Origin: Anoplopoma fimbria
Taxonomy: Eukaryota; Chordata; Actinopteri; Perciformes; Anoplopomatidae
Direction: 5' to 3'
Assembly (NCBI RefSeq): GCF_027596085.1
Contig: NC_072451.1
Location: 5,776,231 to 5,840,230 of the forward strand
Length of the DNA: 64,000 nucleotides
Part shown: piece after piece, positions 19,856 to 33,440 of the stretch
How the letters are laid out: the number at the start of each line of letters is the position of its first letter
Position numbering within the stretch: position 1 is the first letter of the stretch
Program-made: the position numbers and the translations under genes
Notes under the pieces: generated by a model
Told to the model about the DNA's origin: nothing
Databases searched by the model: none
Seen by the model: only the letters and a program-made list of their open reading frames with translations

Positions 19856-22800
19856 GACTGTATTTTCAGCACAACACAAAAAGTGCTTCACAGAGTACAC
19901 CCCCCACCCTTCTCACACAAACTACTTTCTAAATAATAAAACATTAATAATAACAGCACTCAGACAAAACTAAAAAGCGCTATCATGAATATTACCTATA
20001 TACAGTGAGTAAAGAAAAGAGGAAAGATTTGAAACCTGCTCCCTTAGCAGATATAAACGGCTCATTCTAAGGGAACGAAAGGCAACAATTTTGAGTTTCA
20101 GGTCTTTATACACTAATGAAAACATATTTATGATTATTATATTGCATTTCTGCAAACAAATCCCCCTAAATCAAACAAATTGCTCCTTTAAATGTATTTA
20201 CTTGGGTTCCGGAAAAATAGTTTTCACAATTTCTCACATTCTATAGACCAAATAGTTATCAATTAATTGGTAATAAAACTGGAAAATGAATTGTTATGAA
20301 AACGATTGTCGATTTCAGTCTTGTTGAAATCACTTTATTTCTAGGATTATTTATTTTCTAAGCCAGTGAATACATTATTGGATTACTCCGGAGAGCGGTT
20401 TTATTGCAGATAGGTAGTGAAAACCACCCTGACGTTTGAAGTGTTACAGTGGTTTGCTGCATGAAGTCCAGATGTCACTCTGCTGTGATTTTATGGAGAG
20501 AAAATGTCAAGCTAGGAGGTGGCAGCCCAAAGTAACTATTAAGTCTACAGTGCGACACAGACATTTATGTGGATCACGCTTACGGTTTGGAACAATTCCA
20601 TGTTTTCTCCCAACCATCACACACACACACACACACACACACACATCTACAAGATAAAAGCTACGTCTCCAAACCTAAACGTCTCCATGAGCGGACTGAC
20701 AATGAAACATCTGGTGGATAACACCTCACAGCTCCTGGGGAAAAGAAAAAAAGTCATCAAATTTGTTGAAAGAGGTCGCATATGTCAGAAAAATGTATAT
20801 AAAGTTGGTGGGATGAAGTTCGTACTGAAATGAGGGAATGATGACACTTTCATGGCAGCGATTACACAAATAAATAGAAAGCAGGTGGAATCTGCGTGCA
20901 CCCACGAGACGCTCAATTTCGCTAGTGCTAATTTTTTGCAGGCTGTTTCGCAACATTTTGTGAGAAGAATTCTCCTTTTTTTTTTGCGCAAATAATTCAC
21001 ATATGCTTTTTAGCCGCGGAGACTCCATGTAGTTTTCCCACTGTGTGCATGTCAGTTTCACATACGAGCCTTATCCTCCTATTTCAAACGCTGAGAATTG
21101 AGACATGTGACCAAAGGCCGGTTACAGCAGTGGAAAGTTCAGCACATAACTCTAATCAATCCATTAAATAGATGCCTAAAGACTTTTGTTCAGACAAACA
21201 AAATTACAGCAATTTGTTAAACCAACCTAGTCAGTTTGAAAAGGTATTTTAACATGATATAGATGCCAAAAACAATCCCGGCTGACGCGTTGGATGTCCC
21301 AACTATGTGAGCTCTATGAACATCATACCCCCACATCCATAGCTCGACGTGTTCCTGTCAAATTGCACCCTGATATTTTGTTTTAGCAGAGCTGAGGTGA
21401 TTTAAGAAACCCTAACAGAAGAAGACATGCGGTTTGCATTCTCATGGCTGTCTCAGCTTAAATGTCTCCAGATTCTTTATGGAAAGGATTGTAGGGGGTG
21501 ATTTGCTGACGTTATTTACACGGAGAAGGTTTTTCAGCCTCCCTGTTGGCCAGAACATCAGGATTTTTGAATTTTTTGGCAGTGACCTACATCTGGATTT
21601 CTGCACTAGAGGGTGCCCCACCCCCTGTCAGCCTCTCACAGAGCCACGAGAATGATTTTTCTGCCTTTCTCCGAGTAACACTGCAAGCTGCACCGCTGTG
21701 AATGTAACCCTTCAATGTTCCCTGTCACACCTATCAGAGCAGAGTCCAGTTTATTCCTAAAAACAACACTTCCTCAGAGGATCTTTGTTACAAATGTGAA
21801 GCGAAAAGAGAAAAAGAGACAGACTCCGTCCTTCGGGCCTTATTCTTCATGCTGTATGTGGAACAGAATGTGGAGAAACCCAATCTGGTTTTCATCCTCG
21901 GTGCCCCACCCTGGCTGAAATACAATGGATTGGGAGCAGGCCTGTGACTTTTAACTCACTCTGCAGATTCTACGCTCTGCCGCCAGTCTGGCCAATCTGC
22001 AGCCCAGAAAAATTCCCTTGATGTGTCGGCCAAAGCAGCTTTGAATCCAATCATAAGGCCATAGGTTTCCTTGTTATAGTACATCCATGTTCTTTCACTT
22101 AGACACAGGGGAATTGCGTTTATGGTCAGCAATGTGGAAAAAGACAGATTGATTTTAGCCATGAATCTAAGCTCCCAAAGTGATGTATGCAAGACACAGA
22201 TAGTTTGGTAAGTCGTCTCAATGGTCAATCAGTGAAATCCCCCCCCCAGTCCTTTGGCTTGGAAAACAGTTAAAATCTAATTTTCTTTGGGTCAGTTGTT
22301 GAAATTTTACCATAATTCCAATATAAAGTGAAATATAGGGTGTGTAATCAAATCTATATTTGTCTTTGTTGCTTCCAGTCTGTTATTTAAGCACAGTTTT
22401 CCACAATGGAACAAGAATGGACACTTTAATTAAAGAAAGCTGGGATGAATGAGTGACTAGGTCGGTCTTTGAAAGCCCAGTTGTTCACCCGTCAAACTTT
22501 GAACTGCTGTTCTACAGACATTCGCGTCTCCGCGGTGGGTTTTGAATGATTTTCTTGTTGTAGCCACCGTACAAACAAAGGCACCCCTGTAGATTTATGT
22601 CTCATCCCTCTCTCTCATATTGGACTCTGAGGGCTTTAAGGCTGTAATTAAATTCCAATCCCCACTCTCACTTCTCCACTGACTGTCCCCGTCTCTGTGG
22701 GAGGTTGAGAAGCTGGGTTTACCGCCTGTTGTGGTTTGTTTGAAAGATCCAGACTTCTCTGGAAACCCCAGCCATTACGATAGAATTCACACATGTGGCG

Positions 22801-23395
22801 CGGAGAGAGGAAGAAAAAGGCCTGAGCTCATGCACAGACGCAGGACTGGTGTGACATCCGGTCTGCTCGAGCAGTTGAGATGTGTGTGCGTGTTTCACCC
22901 ACTTCTCCATCGCATCCCTGCCTGTGAACTGCACGATTTGAGCATTCTCACGTCAAAGTCAGGGATTGCCATTCCAACATGCTGCTATTTCATGCATATG
23001 ATTGTGCTTTTGGGCTGTTAAGATGCCCATATGAATGACTCCATCATTGTACCTATCAAAGCTATTCCTCCACCAGACGGCCACCCACTGCCAAAGCACA
23101 GATTGCTAGCATCGGCCCGTAGCAGGGCCAACAAACTGGAATCAGCTGCAGCAGCAGGCTGTCAGTTGGGACTCCTGACAGCGATATGACGGGCTAGACT
23201 GAGCAAGTCCAGTCCGGCGGGGACCAGCCAGCGGGAGAGGAAGGATGAGTTCTGCACCACTGATCCAGAGTGACAGTGATGGACAGGTTCAGAGAGGAGA
23301 GCTGATGGCCAAGGTTTTTCTCCTGTCTGGACAGTGTTTGAAAAGATGGACATGACGGTCGCAAGGCTTCGAAGTCCAACAATGCATGTGTGCCT

Positions 23396-23396
<1 letters not shown>
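19856..23396. other. Gene-free stretch
   Basis: Intergenic sequence with one CA microsatellite (20618-20645). No gene or RNA recognised. Confidence 0.5.
20618..20645 (+). repeat. (CA)14 microsatellite
   Basis: Pure CA tract of 28 bp. Confidence 0.95.
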
Positions 23397-23436
<40 letters not shown>

Positions 23437-23444
23437 TGTGTGTG
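23397..23444 (+). repeat. (TG)n microsatellite, interrupted
   Basis: TG tract with TTTG interruptions, followed by two GTGGGTGCGTGTG units at 23444-23478. Confidence 0.92.
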
Positions 23445-23599
23445 GTGGGTGCGTGTGTTTGTGTGGTGGGTGCGTGTGTACGAGTGCCTGTTCCAGAGTG
23501 TTGGTGAACGTCAAACGGTCAAGCAGAGCAATAAATGTGAAAAGTGACACTGAAATCTGAAATCAAAAACTTGTTTATGTTCAAATTTTAGGTCGGTTT

Positions 23600-23790
23600 T
23601 AGAGAAAGTCATGTATTGAGCATTGATGTAAAATATTATTTACATGATCTATGAACTGATAATTATTTTAATTTATCAATTAATCTTTTAGGCCTATAAA
23701 ATGTCAAAAAATAAGGAAAGATGCAAATTTAAAACGACTGAAATCCCAAAGTGTCATCATCAGATATTTTGTTTTGTTTCATCAGTCTAA
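23600..23790 (+). repeat. Fragment of the 'gctgcaact' family
   Basis: Contains ATTTATCAATTAATCTTTTA, then CTATAAAATGTCAAAAAATA and CCCAAAGTGTCATCATCAGA, the usual internal order of this teleost repeat. Confidence 0.6.
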
Positions 23791-26549
23791 AACTAAAAGA
23801 ATTTACACAAAAGCAAGAATCCTCACACATGGGAATCAATTTTATCTAACTTTCAGCTCTAAAATACAGAAATGTATGAAGCAATATTCATATTAAATCT
23901 GCTTTTTTTTGTGGTGAAGCCTGTAGGGCCACTGGGGCTGCAATTACTGTATAAGCACCAGTAACAGAGGGACACATTTGCTCTTTATAGCGTTCGGAAT
24001 CAGCTCTGTCTTGTTAAAAACCTGAAATATTTGTCACAAAAAGCGTTTCTCTACGGCTCGTGCTTCATCGAGAGTCAGGGTTCCCTCTGACAAGTAATTA
24101 CGTCAAGAACAAACGTTCCCAAAGGCAGCAATTAATGCTGAACTCATAACACACAATGATGCCCAAGGGCCTGGATCTAATATCAACGCTGGCATCCCTT
24201 GTTGTGCAGTTTACCCTGTTGTGTTCTTTCATGACTCGCATACTTGCACAGTTCTTGTTATTAAGATGCGTGCATGTGTGTGCATGTTTCATTCACCCGC
24301 TCTGTCCTTAATTCTACGGGCCGAGACGGATTAAACGTGCTCTCATACCCAAGGACGAGTAATAGAACTCATTCTTTCAGACACAGAGGGCCTACTTTAT
24401 CGAATTGTACAAGTCCAGGACACAGCCGTGCCGTATATCCTCTTTATGGAGAAATTAATCTTTTTTGACTATGACTTCTCCTTCAAGATTTGCTGCTCCT
24501 CCAGGAAATATATGTCCAGTACATCCAGGACAGATCCCCCCCCCCCGCCCCTCCTGGAAACAACTTAAGCCCTGTCCTCCCCATTTTTCCTGAATGCCTT
24601 CAAGGTCTCCACTATATCTCACAAAGCCCGGGCCCCAAATTTGAATTATTTTTTATTACAATGATGCTTTCAAAATCAATACTTGATAGGCTCGGTCAGA
24701 GAAATGACATCGCAGCTGCCCGACGTGGAAGATTGACATTCAGCATTTGGAGTCTGCGGTTTGAGGGGCTGCTTCCTCTTTTGCGTGAGGTGGTCACAGA
24801 CAGCTCCAGGTTCAGGGTTTAGGGGCTTTGTGAGGTTGTTAAAGAATGTTCCTGTTCACTTTTCCAGCTGCAGCTTTTTTAACGGTGCATTAAACTACAG
24901 TTACCCCCGCAAAAGTCACCAGGGAAAACAAGAAATGGCGTTTGAAAATCAAGGGAGGGTCAAGAAGAATCCTACTGGACCATTCAATTCTTTCTTTTTT
25001 TGGAGTTGTTTGGATGAGCAAAGAGAAAAGTAAGATATAGGGTATTTTTAAGGCCATCTCAGTTATAGAATGAATATATAAGATGATCCCCCCCCAAGAA
25101 AGTACCTTTTGAAAAAAACATGCATCAGCAAAACTTTCAGCCATAAGAACATTTATATGAATATGAATGTGCCTTACAGTATTTATGAGCAGTTAAAAGA
25201 TCTAAATGAAAGCATATTTTACATTATTATAACTCTGGCATACCAAATTACATTAATAAACACTTATGTCTGCTTACAAAGTTATAGTGTGTTATAAATC
25301 ATTCATTAAATCTTCATATACTGATATTGAATGCTTAATAGTTGGACTTAAAATAAAGTTTTGCCCAGGCATCTTTTGATATAACAAAACATCATTTTTC
25401 TTTTTTTAAATTAATAAAATCTTAACATTTTGATAACTTACTGTCTTTTACCTTTTTAAAAAATGAGTAGCAGACTTGTATATATAATATGAAAAAGCTT
25501 CCAGTTGTGCGGTCTTGTAATTGCATTTTTTAAATTCTTTAAAGTCAGCTTTTACCAAAGTTGACAGACTGATGGACTTATGGACACATACCACCTTCCA
25601 CATATCATAGCTACGTCAGCTTCCTTTTAAAAAAACAAAAATGATTTGGAAAGATTCATAGATGAAAAAGTTGTTTAAATATGTGTTTTGTACAATTATA
25701 CATTAATGCCTATTTGTTCCTGTGGTTATGACTTAAAAACGTTAATTTCCTCAAAATACAATCATTTCCATCCCCACAGAACCATTCTAGCAGCAAACAC
25801 TACACGGTTACACTACAAAGAGTTTCGGCCTTGGATGGGGCCGAAGCATGAACAACTCTTTCACTGTTCTCTCCATAAACTATAATGTGAAAGACGTATG
25901 GAGGTGTGGGGTGAAAACTCTGAGATTTCTTGTGCTGCCTTGAGCTTTTATAGTCTGATCTCTCACAGAAGAGAGAACACAGAGCCGCAGCTCAGAGTGA
26001 CTTTCCACAAAATCTCATGTTTTTTTCCCCGCTGTCGGCTTCTGAATGGTTTTTCTTTCTTACATTTCACAAATGGAAAAAGAAGACCTCTGTCTGAACA
26101 ACACAGAAGCAGATATTTGCACTTGCATTTATTATTTATTCTGTATTATTACAATTCTTACACTTTAAAGTCTCTTCTATCCAAGAAATCTAGCCAGACT
26201 GTGTGAGCATGCTGGCTTTTTCACCAGCACTCTGATTTATATTCATGCAGTCATTCACAACCAGGAAAACACTATGGAGTGGTTGGAGGAAAGATCAAGA
26301 GGGTCCAACTGTGAACCCTCACGTCCGTGGACCCCGGGTCTACGGGCCACTGAGGAGAGAGTAGGGTCCCCACATAATGAGGTGCCTTACTTCCATTAGC
26401 AGTTTTCATTTTGTCAGGTAAAAAACAAGCTAGAAAGGTTACACCATGCTAAATTATCTAAAAAAAAAATACAACCTGGTGGTAACTTAACATGCAGGTG
26501 ACATTAGCCTGTTGTAGAAGCTAACATTTAGGCTACAAGTGCAGTGCCA
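23791..26549. other. Gene-free stretch
   Basis: Intergenic; poly-C runs at 24536-24546 and 25087-25096 are the only distinctive features seen. Confidence 0.45.
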
Positions 26550-26885
26550 GTTCAAAACAAGTCTGTTCAGAACGGACTGAATGCTTGACACGTGGTGTTG
26601 CTTTTTGCACCAAGCAACAAACAACTTCACACTCAACACTGATCTTCTTTTGCACCTTTAGCCAATACACCTGCCATGACATGGTTGTTTCACACACCCA
26701 CTCACAGGTCAGAAAGGCCGGTGAAATAGACTGAAATCATCAGGGGCAGATTTTACCGTTAGGCAAGGTGTGATGGAAACCCGGGCCCTTTGGGTTTTCA
26801 ACCGCTTTAGATTTATTATGATGTTTAGATATGAAAAATATCGAACTATATTACAATTCTACCTCATTGTACCCTAAAATAACTT
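26550..26885 (+). repeat. Unclassified repeat, copy A
   Basis: Shares blocks in order with copy B at 29985-30290: CTGTTCAGAACGG, GTGGTGTTGCT, AATACACCTGCCATGACAT, CCGGTGAAATA, TTTATTATGA and a final CCCAAAATAAC-type end. The copies lie 3.4 kb apart in the same orientation and are clearly diverged. I do not recognise the family. Confidence 0.65.
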
Positions 26886-29800
26886 ACAAAATAAATCTTT
26901 TTTTTTCTTAACTCCTTCCTGCTTGGAATAAAAATGCAACGGTTACTTAATTAACACAAAGTCATTACATTCAACAAACTAATCTTGAACCGGATATTAA
27001 CTGATTAATATCAGCATTATGTTTGATCATTTTTTCCCATCTTGCTAATGTTAAAATGCTATTATAAGTGGCAAACTTATTTTTAAAAGCCTGAAGATAA
27101 AATACCATCTGTCTCTTTATGTGGCTTTCTATTAGTTTTATTTCACTTATAGCTGGTTTTTAACACAGACGATGTAACGTTCTTGTACTGAGAGGATTTA
27201 AATTAACAGTAAAAGTAGCCTATTTGCTTTAATGCTTTTGTGGCAGAAAAAGAAGCCACACATCCAATTACTTAGATCCTTGTACTCTGCTTCCATTGGC
27301 TCACAGACTTGTGATTCCCAGATGTGGGGTCTGATCCCCAGTTGGTCTCACCAGGAAAGATGCCTTCAGGGCCCGCTGATAGTAGGAGTTTGAAACAGCT
27401 GAGGAGCTTCTTTCTGTAATTTGATCCCCACTTCTATAAAAGTGTGTGGATTTTTTTTTATGGAGCAACACAGTAAAGCAAATTCAGTGTAGTTGTGAGT
27501 GAGGAAAAGACTGTTTATACATTTTTTCTCATTGTTTAAATAGCTAAAAACTTCCCAAAACAAATGTCACAATGAAACATTTTAGTTGCTCTATTTTTTT
27601 TTTTTGCTTTTGTATGTTTGTGGGTGGTTTGGAGCATGTGTGTCCTTCTTACCTCCTAAACCAAATATTTTGATGAAATATGAAACTGTATATGTAATCC
27701 GTAGTAAAGGTCATTTAGAGACTACAAGGAAGCGATCATAAAACATGTCACTTTGTGTAGTTGCTCTGTTCGTCACAGTCTCATATCTCAAGCTAAACCT
27801 TTCTTCAACTCTCTTTTTTTTCTCTTACACCCGTCACTTAGATTTTTATAACCAATGGCCCAAGAAAACATTGCTTTAGGCACCTTTTGAATGAAATTTC
27901 GAGCATGACATTGATTATCTTAGCTTCATAATTATCTCCACATGCTACTGTAACTGTATCACTGTATTTGACTTCCAGACGAGGCTCAGTACATCCTGGG
28001 TGAGTGATTATATGAACTGTAAGTAAATTAGCTGTGAATAAAAGCCTTTAAATTAAATATTAGTCAAAGATGCAGCAGCAGTTTGCTGCTATAAATTTTC
28101 TCAATCCAACAGGGAAGTTGGTGCCAACACAATAAGTACAAAGAGCCACACTGTCAAACAGAAAATCACTTGTGCACTGCCTCTGCAACTAAACCATTAC
28201 AACATTCTGTTTTGCATTTTAAATTTGAAGCAGTATTTTACAAAAAGAATCACATCAGCAGTGCTTCATTTCGATGTTTTGTCTCTTTTCCGCCCTCTTT
28301 TTTTGTGATAAATTGGAAATGCAAAATAGGTACAGATGTGTTTGTATAATGGTGGGTTTTTCGTGTAAATAATGGCTATACAGTTTCAGAGATATATGAA
28401 AAACATCTGCGAGAAAGCTATAATTATCACTCTGAAACACCACTAAATTAAACATTTATTCTCTGTACTATACAACAGTCAGCCTGGAAAAGATAAATCT
28501 CTTTTTTTGTCCGAGCTGATCTTGACAATACTATCGCTCTGAATTGGAATATCAAAAGACACTTTGAAGTGGGACATACAGTAGAAATTACATTATTTTA
28601 GGTTCAATAGTGTTGTTTTAAGTCATGTTGGATATGCTTGACTGAGATTTATTCATGCATTCACTCCCCCCCCAAGTATCTTTAAAATTACAATCATTAA
28701 GTTTAGTCTCAAACAGACAAAAACTGTGGGAGCAATTGCTTAAATAAGGGAAAATTCCTCTTGTGAGCTTTTGACTAATAGCATTCGTATGTTATGTTTG
28801 CGTCTCATGGGAAGGCATCGCTATTATTTTAACAGAGACAACCCAACAGAAACACGGGCCTCTGCTGAGTGTTTACTGTATAATGGGTGTGACAGGCTAC
28901 CTTAGCCCAATTCTGAGGTCACTGCCGGTGTTTCCTACGAGGTATGACAGTTTTACAACTGCAGGGGCTCAGACCTGGATCGTTTCTGACATCTCAGACT
29001 GCTGCTGCTCTACGTCTGTCTCACAATCTCTCCCCTTCTCTCTCTCACTTTCTCCTCTTCAGACTCTCCGACTCTCTATCTGAAACACTCGCCTTTTTCT
29101 TCCTTTCATTTCCTCAAAACACACAGGCAAAAAATCATATCAAGCCCTACTCAGCCCAACTCAAAGAGGACTCTTGAGCATATTTCAAGCCCAAAGTCTT
29201 AATCTCCCATAATAGGCTTCTTTGTGGAAAACTGAGGAGGAAGCCCATATTTCTTTCTAAACAGCCCTCTGTTGGTGTTGGAGGGGGCTAGTTGTGGTGA
29301 TATCATAACAAGCATTAAAACAACAAACTACAAATGCCATGAGGCAAATATTCCTTTCTTTTCTTTTTTTGCAGCTTTGCAGCACACTTTAAAATTGCAG
29401 TAATGGCAGCAGGAGATTATGCAACAGATACACAAAAACTAATTCTAACAGCGCAGTAGGAATTTCAGGGCAACATTATGTGGTTACTATACTGGCATGT
29501 GCATCTTTCCCTCAACACAAACGCTCCCACATTTTCCACCCACCCTATAACTCAGTCTATAAGTGCTATATTATCTGCCACAGCTGTAAAAATGTGAGAA
29601 AGCCTGTTTTGGTCTTGTTTTGCTGTTTCTGCAGGCGGGAATTCTCTGTCTTTACAGGAGCTTTGAGTGCACACAGAGAAGCCGAGTCAGCCAAGGCGGT
29701 GCGGTGTTGTTCGGTGGGACGGTGGCAGCGGAGCAGGAGCGATTCAGATGTTCTTTATCTTCCTGCTGCAGAGTGAAATGTAGAGGAATGTAAGCTGTAC

Positions 29801-29984
29801 GTTTACAGAGGCCCTGAGGAAATATAATACTCCTTCCGCATTGTGGTTGTGCTAATGTAATTATGCATAGTTCCCGCAATAGCGAAAGAAAAGATTGCCA
29901 TCCAGGAATATAAACATTTTCTGCAAGAACGCCTTTTTCTTTTTTCTTTTTTTTTTGGAATAACTAGCGCTGTTCCTGTTCAAA
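26886..29984. other. Gene-free stretch
   Basis: Intergenic sequence between the two copies of the unclassified repeat; nothing recognised. Confidence 0.45.
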
Positions 29985-30290
29985 AAATGTCTGTTCAGAA
30001 CGGGACAGAAGGTTGACCTGTGGTGTTGCTGCTTGCAGCTTTATAGAGGACAGCCAACAGAAATGTGAACAATACACCTGCCATGACATTGTTACGTCAA
30101 ACACCCGAGTCTCAGCTATTCACTGTCAGAAACACCGGTGAAATACACTCGGTAAAAACACAAGGGTAAGACTTTACTGTTTTACATAAGTTACGAAGGA
30201 GATCTGGACCTGTGGCCTCAAACAGTAAAGTTTATTATGAATTTTGTCACTATTCTAACTCATAGTACCCCAAAATAACGCCCCCAAAAC
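29985..30290 (+). repeat. Unclassified repeat, copy B
   Basis: Second copy of the repeat at 26550-26885, with the same block order and an extra or replaced stretch in the middle. It ends near TACCCCAAAATAAC. Confidence 0.65.
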
Positions 30291-32239
30291 ACTTAAAAAT
30301 ACGCAACTTAGCTGTATACTTTCTGTGTATTTCTATTTTATAGGATAACATCGTAGTACTACATTAACTATACAGATAATTGTTACTGTTTAAATTGCAG
30401 TTAAGGTTTGACTCACAAAATGCAACAATTAAATTATGATGCATTATTATTCATCAAACTATGCAACATTATATTAGAATTTAAAGCTCCCTTTGAACAG
30501 AGTTAAGTGAATGTAAGTACATTGTGCTGGTAATGCCTTTCTTTCCCTCACTTCACTTTCAGTGTAAATATGAATAGTAGGATTATACTGTGCGGTATTA
30601 TAAGTTTTACTATTTATGGTTAATAGTTTTCATACACAAAAAAAATAAAATAAAACGTAAGTAACCTTCTTCTTCTACCAATGACAATTACTTCACTCGC
30701 AGTAAGAGAAAGGGTAAAGGTAAAACAAGATGGCGTTTGCCTGGGGCCATCAAATCACTAAATCTATCTCTGAAAAAACTCACACAAGATGCAGTTACTT
30801 GTGATCAAAAACATTGGTGGAATACTTTTAGCGGGGGTGATTTCCAAATGTGGAAGTTGCTTTCTTTGACATAACTTTTGTAAGAAAGTAGAGCATGGAG
30901 TTAATTAGGGGAGGAATTCTGCTGGCGGTAAAGTTATTTGTGCTATAAGTCAGTATCGACTGAAACACACTGGTTTGATTCTGCTTCCAGTTGGCCATCA
31001 GCGTTGTGTTTACTCCAGCAAAGTGAAGAAGAGTTTCTAAAGTGAACTGCAGTCAATGAAGCGAGGTCTGCCCACTGCAGCTGACATGCTGGACTCAGTC
31101 TGCAAAGGCCCTGAAGCTCCGCCCCCGCTGCACTGTTCATTTGTTTATTAAGAATGCATTAATATTGGATGTTTTGCGTCTCAAAATTGCACCAAATTGG
31201 ACAAAGCACTCCCTCCGGTCCACAACAATACACCCACCAAGTGTGAATGGGATGAGAACTTGACCTGAAGGACAGACAGTCAGAGACTCTTTCTTTATAA
31301 TTAGATATTATTAGGCCATCATGTCTTTGTTTAAGCAAAACCTAGGTGTAGGGGGTCCAAAAATCTGATTCTGTAAACATACTTTATTTTCCAGCTTTGA
31401 GCAAAATTAAGGATAATTCATGAAGAAAAAATATCTATACCTCAAGTGCACACACACGCACAAGTATATAGGCTACATTTAGTCAGCACACTCTCACATA
31501 CACTCACACGCAGCACATTTTGGCCCAGGCTCTGTGATCTGATTTTGAAGGCAATATCTTGTTTGATGTCTTTTTGATGATGGACATGAAATAATGTCCA
31601 AATCACCAGAGGCTGGAACATCAAACAGATTCAAATGAAAACACGGTAATGTCTTCTCGGACTGAACCTTATTGCGCCTTCATTTGCCACTGCCTCATGG
31701 AAGCCCGGCTTTGGCTGGGCACAGATAAAAGATGAGTTGATAAATGAGGCACTTTCATCTCCAACAAACTTTGACAACTTTTTCATTTGCTGCGCAAACA
31801 CTGCATGGCTAATAGGCTGCATTATAATGCAATCAGATAATTGCAGATGGTAATGTCAGCGACTCAGCGAATAGTCAAAGGTGGAGGGAGTAGCTTTTGA
31901 AGAGGATGAATGGCTGAAAATCATCACAGCAGGATGAGGAGAGCCCGGGATGTACTGATTTTTGTAACAAACAGGCGGCAACCTCCGGGTCTTTGAAGGG
32001 AAGCCAATGCTGAAGAGGCATAAATGTGCATTCTCTCTAATGGCCATCAGGGGGAGATTCCTCTGGTTGCAATAAGAAGTCTGAAGAAGAAACAACTACT
32101 CTCTTGATTTATTACCTCAGTAAACATTAAGAACATGAGTTTATGGTCTCAATCAGTAGTTTCAAGTCTTTTTCTATGTATCATGATGTTCATTTAAGTT
32201 ACTGTGAGGAACTTTAAACTGGTTATGAAGCAGTCTGAA
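30291..32239. other. Gene-free stretch
   Basis: Intergenic; no gene, RNA or element recognised. Confidence 0.45.
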
Positions 32240-32579
32240 TTTAAAGTGGCCCTATTAGGCTTTTCCACTTTTTCCCTCTTCTTTAGTGTGTTATATATAT
32301 TTTTGTATATGTAAAAGGTCCGTAGAGTGTGAAACCTGAAGTCCACGTCTACAAGGAGTTACCCTCCCCCTCAGAAGCTCCTGAGCTGCCTGAAACGGCC
32401 TGCTTTCTGGAGGGAGGAGCAAGCGCTTCAACGGAGAGAGGGTGAGAAGAGGTGCTGCAGGACAGCCAGGATGAGAAAAACAAGGCGGATTATGAGCATT
32501 AACGCATGTAAACATGTTGTAACTGTAACTTGAGATAAAAATATGCACCCGGAAAATAACAAAATAGGGCCTGTTTAAA
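32240..32579. mobile_element. Non-autonomous DNA element with TTTAAA inverted ends
   Basis: The left end TTTAAAGTGGCCCTAT pairs with the right end ATAGGGCCTGTTTAAA (14 of 16 positions). It is 340 bp with no open frame. The interior (TTTTCCACTTTTTCCCTCTT, GTGTGAAACCTGAAGTCCAC, GAGCTGCCTGAAACGGCCTG) resembles a repeat common in perch-like fish. Target duplication is unclear because the flanks are A/T-rich. Confidence 0.72.
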
Positions 32580-33060
32580 AATGATGGCTCTATAACACCA
32601 ACATAACATGTCCATTTCTATATAGTTATTCTTCATTTTTTTCATCTATGCTCCCAGGTCGGGGGCCTAAGCAAAATCAGATGAAATCATGAAAGTTAGC
32701 CAGAAACTCCTTCAGCTCAGACTCCAGCGGGGGCCTCCAGCAGCGACCAGCCCACTGTGGACGGACTCAGATCTGGCAGCGTCCAGCTGCATTAGACCTG
32801 CAGTCGGAGCTCCAGCGGGAGGAGGAGAGCTCATTGCCCGGCTGCCCCGCTGTGAGCCACCACGACACCACGCTGCTGGAGGCCCGGGCTGTGTAGCCGA
32901 GCCTGCTGGAGGGAAAGGAAGGCACAGGAGAACCAGAACCAGGACCAAGCGAAGCAGACTGTTAGACGCTGCTGCAGTACAATGAGAGGTTTTCTAAAGG
33001 GAGTCTGGTGCTTGGAAACACTTACACTTTCATTCACATGGGCCGCCAAAATCCACACAA
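32580..33060. other. GC-rich stretch without a supported gene
   Basis: GC-rich island (about 32700-32985) inside AT-rich DNA, flanked on both sides by repeats. It has overlapping short open frames on both strands with no recognisable domain. Probably part of a repeat rather than a gene. Confidence 0.4.
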
Positions 33061-33440
33061 AATGAAAGTTCCCTGTCGTACCTTTAAGTAAATTATGGTC
33101 CCGTTTAGAGTAAAATAAACAACAAAGCAGTGAGTGCTTTATGGCGTGGCTACCGTTGTCTGGTCTGAGAGTTGTCTAGTGTTTTTGTCTTAGAAGTTTA
33201 ACCATTTCACGGAGAGTTTTCAGTTCATAAAAGTTCATTGTTTTGTCCATCGTCTGGTTGTACTTAGCTCCATGGCTACGTACACTTCTTATATACATCC
33301 ACTCTGGACTCGGGCGTCCTGGAAGCGGTGACCATGTACTAAGACTAAGTCCGTACTGCAGCAGCCTGAGTTTAAATCTGTCCCGCGGCCTTTTTGCAGC
33401 ATGTCATTCCCTCTCTCCCCTTTCCTGACAAAATAAAAAC
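33061..33440 (+). repeat. Dispersed teleost repeat ('atggtcccgtttagagtaaa')
   Basis: Contains ATGGTCCCGTTTAGAGTAAA, GTTGTCTGGTCTGAGAGTTG and the final TTTTTGCAGCATGTCATTCC, an ordered set of segments I associate with a frequent teleost repeat. Non-coding. Confidence 0.55.

Noticed and set aside
32689..32985. 98-codon GC-rich frame
   Set aside because: Open on both strands because of GC content, flanked by repeats, no recognisable domain.
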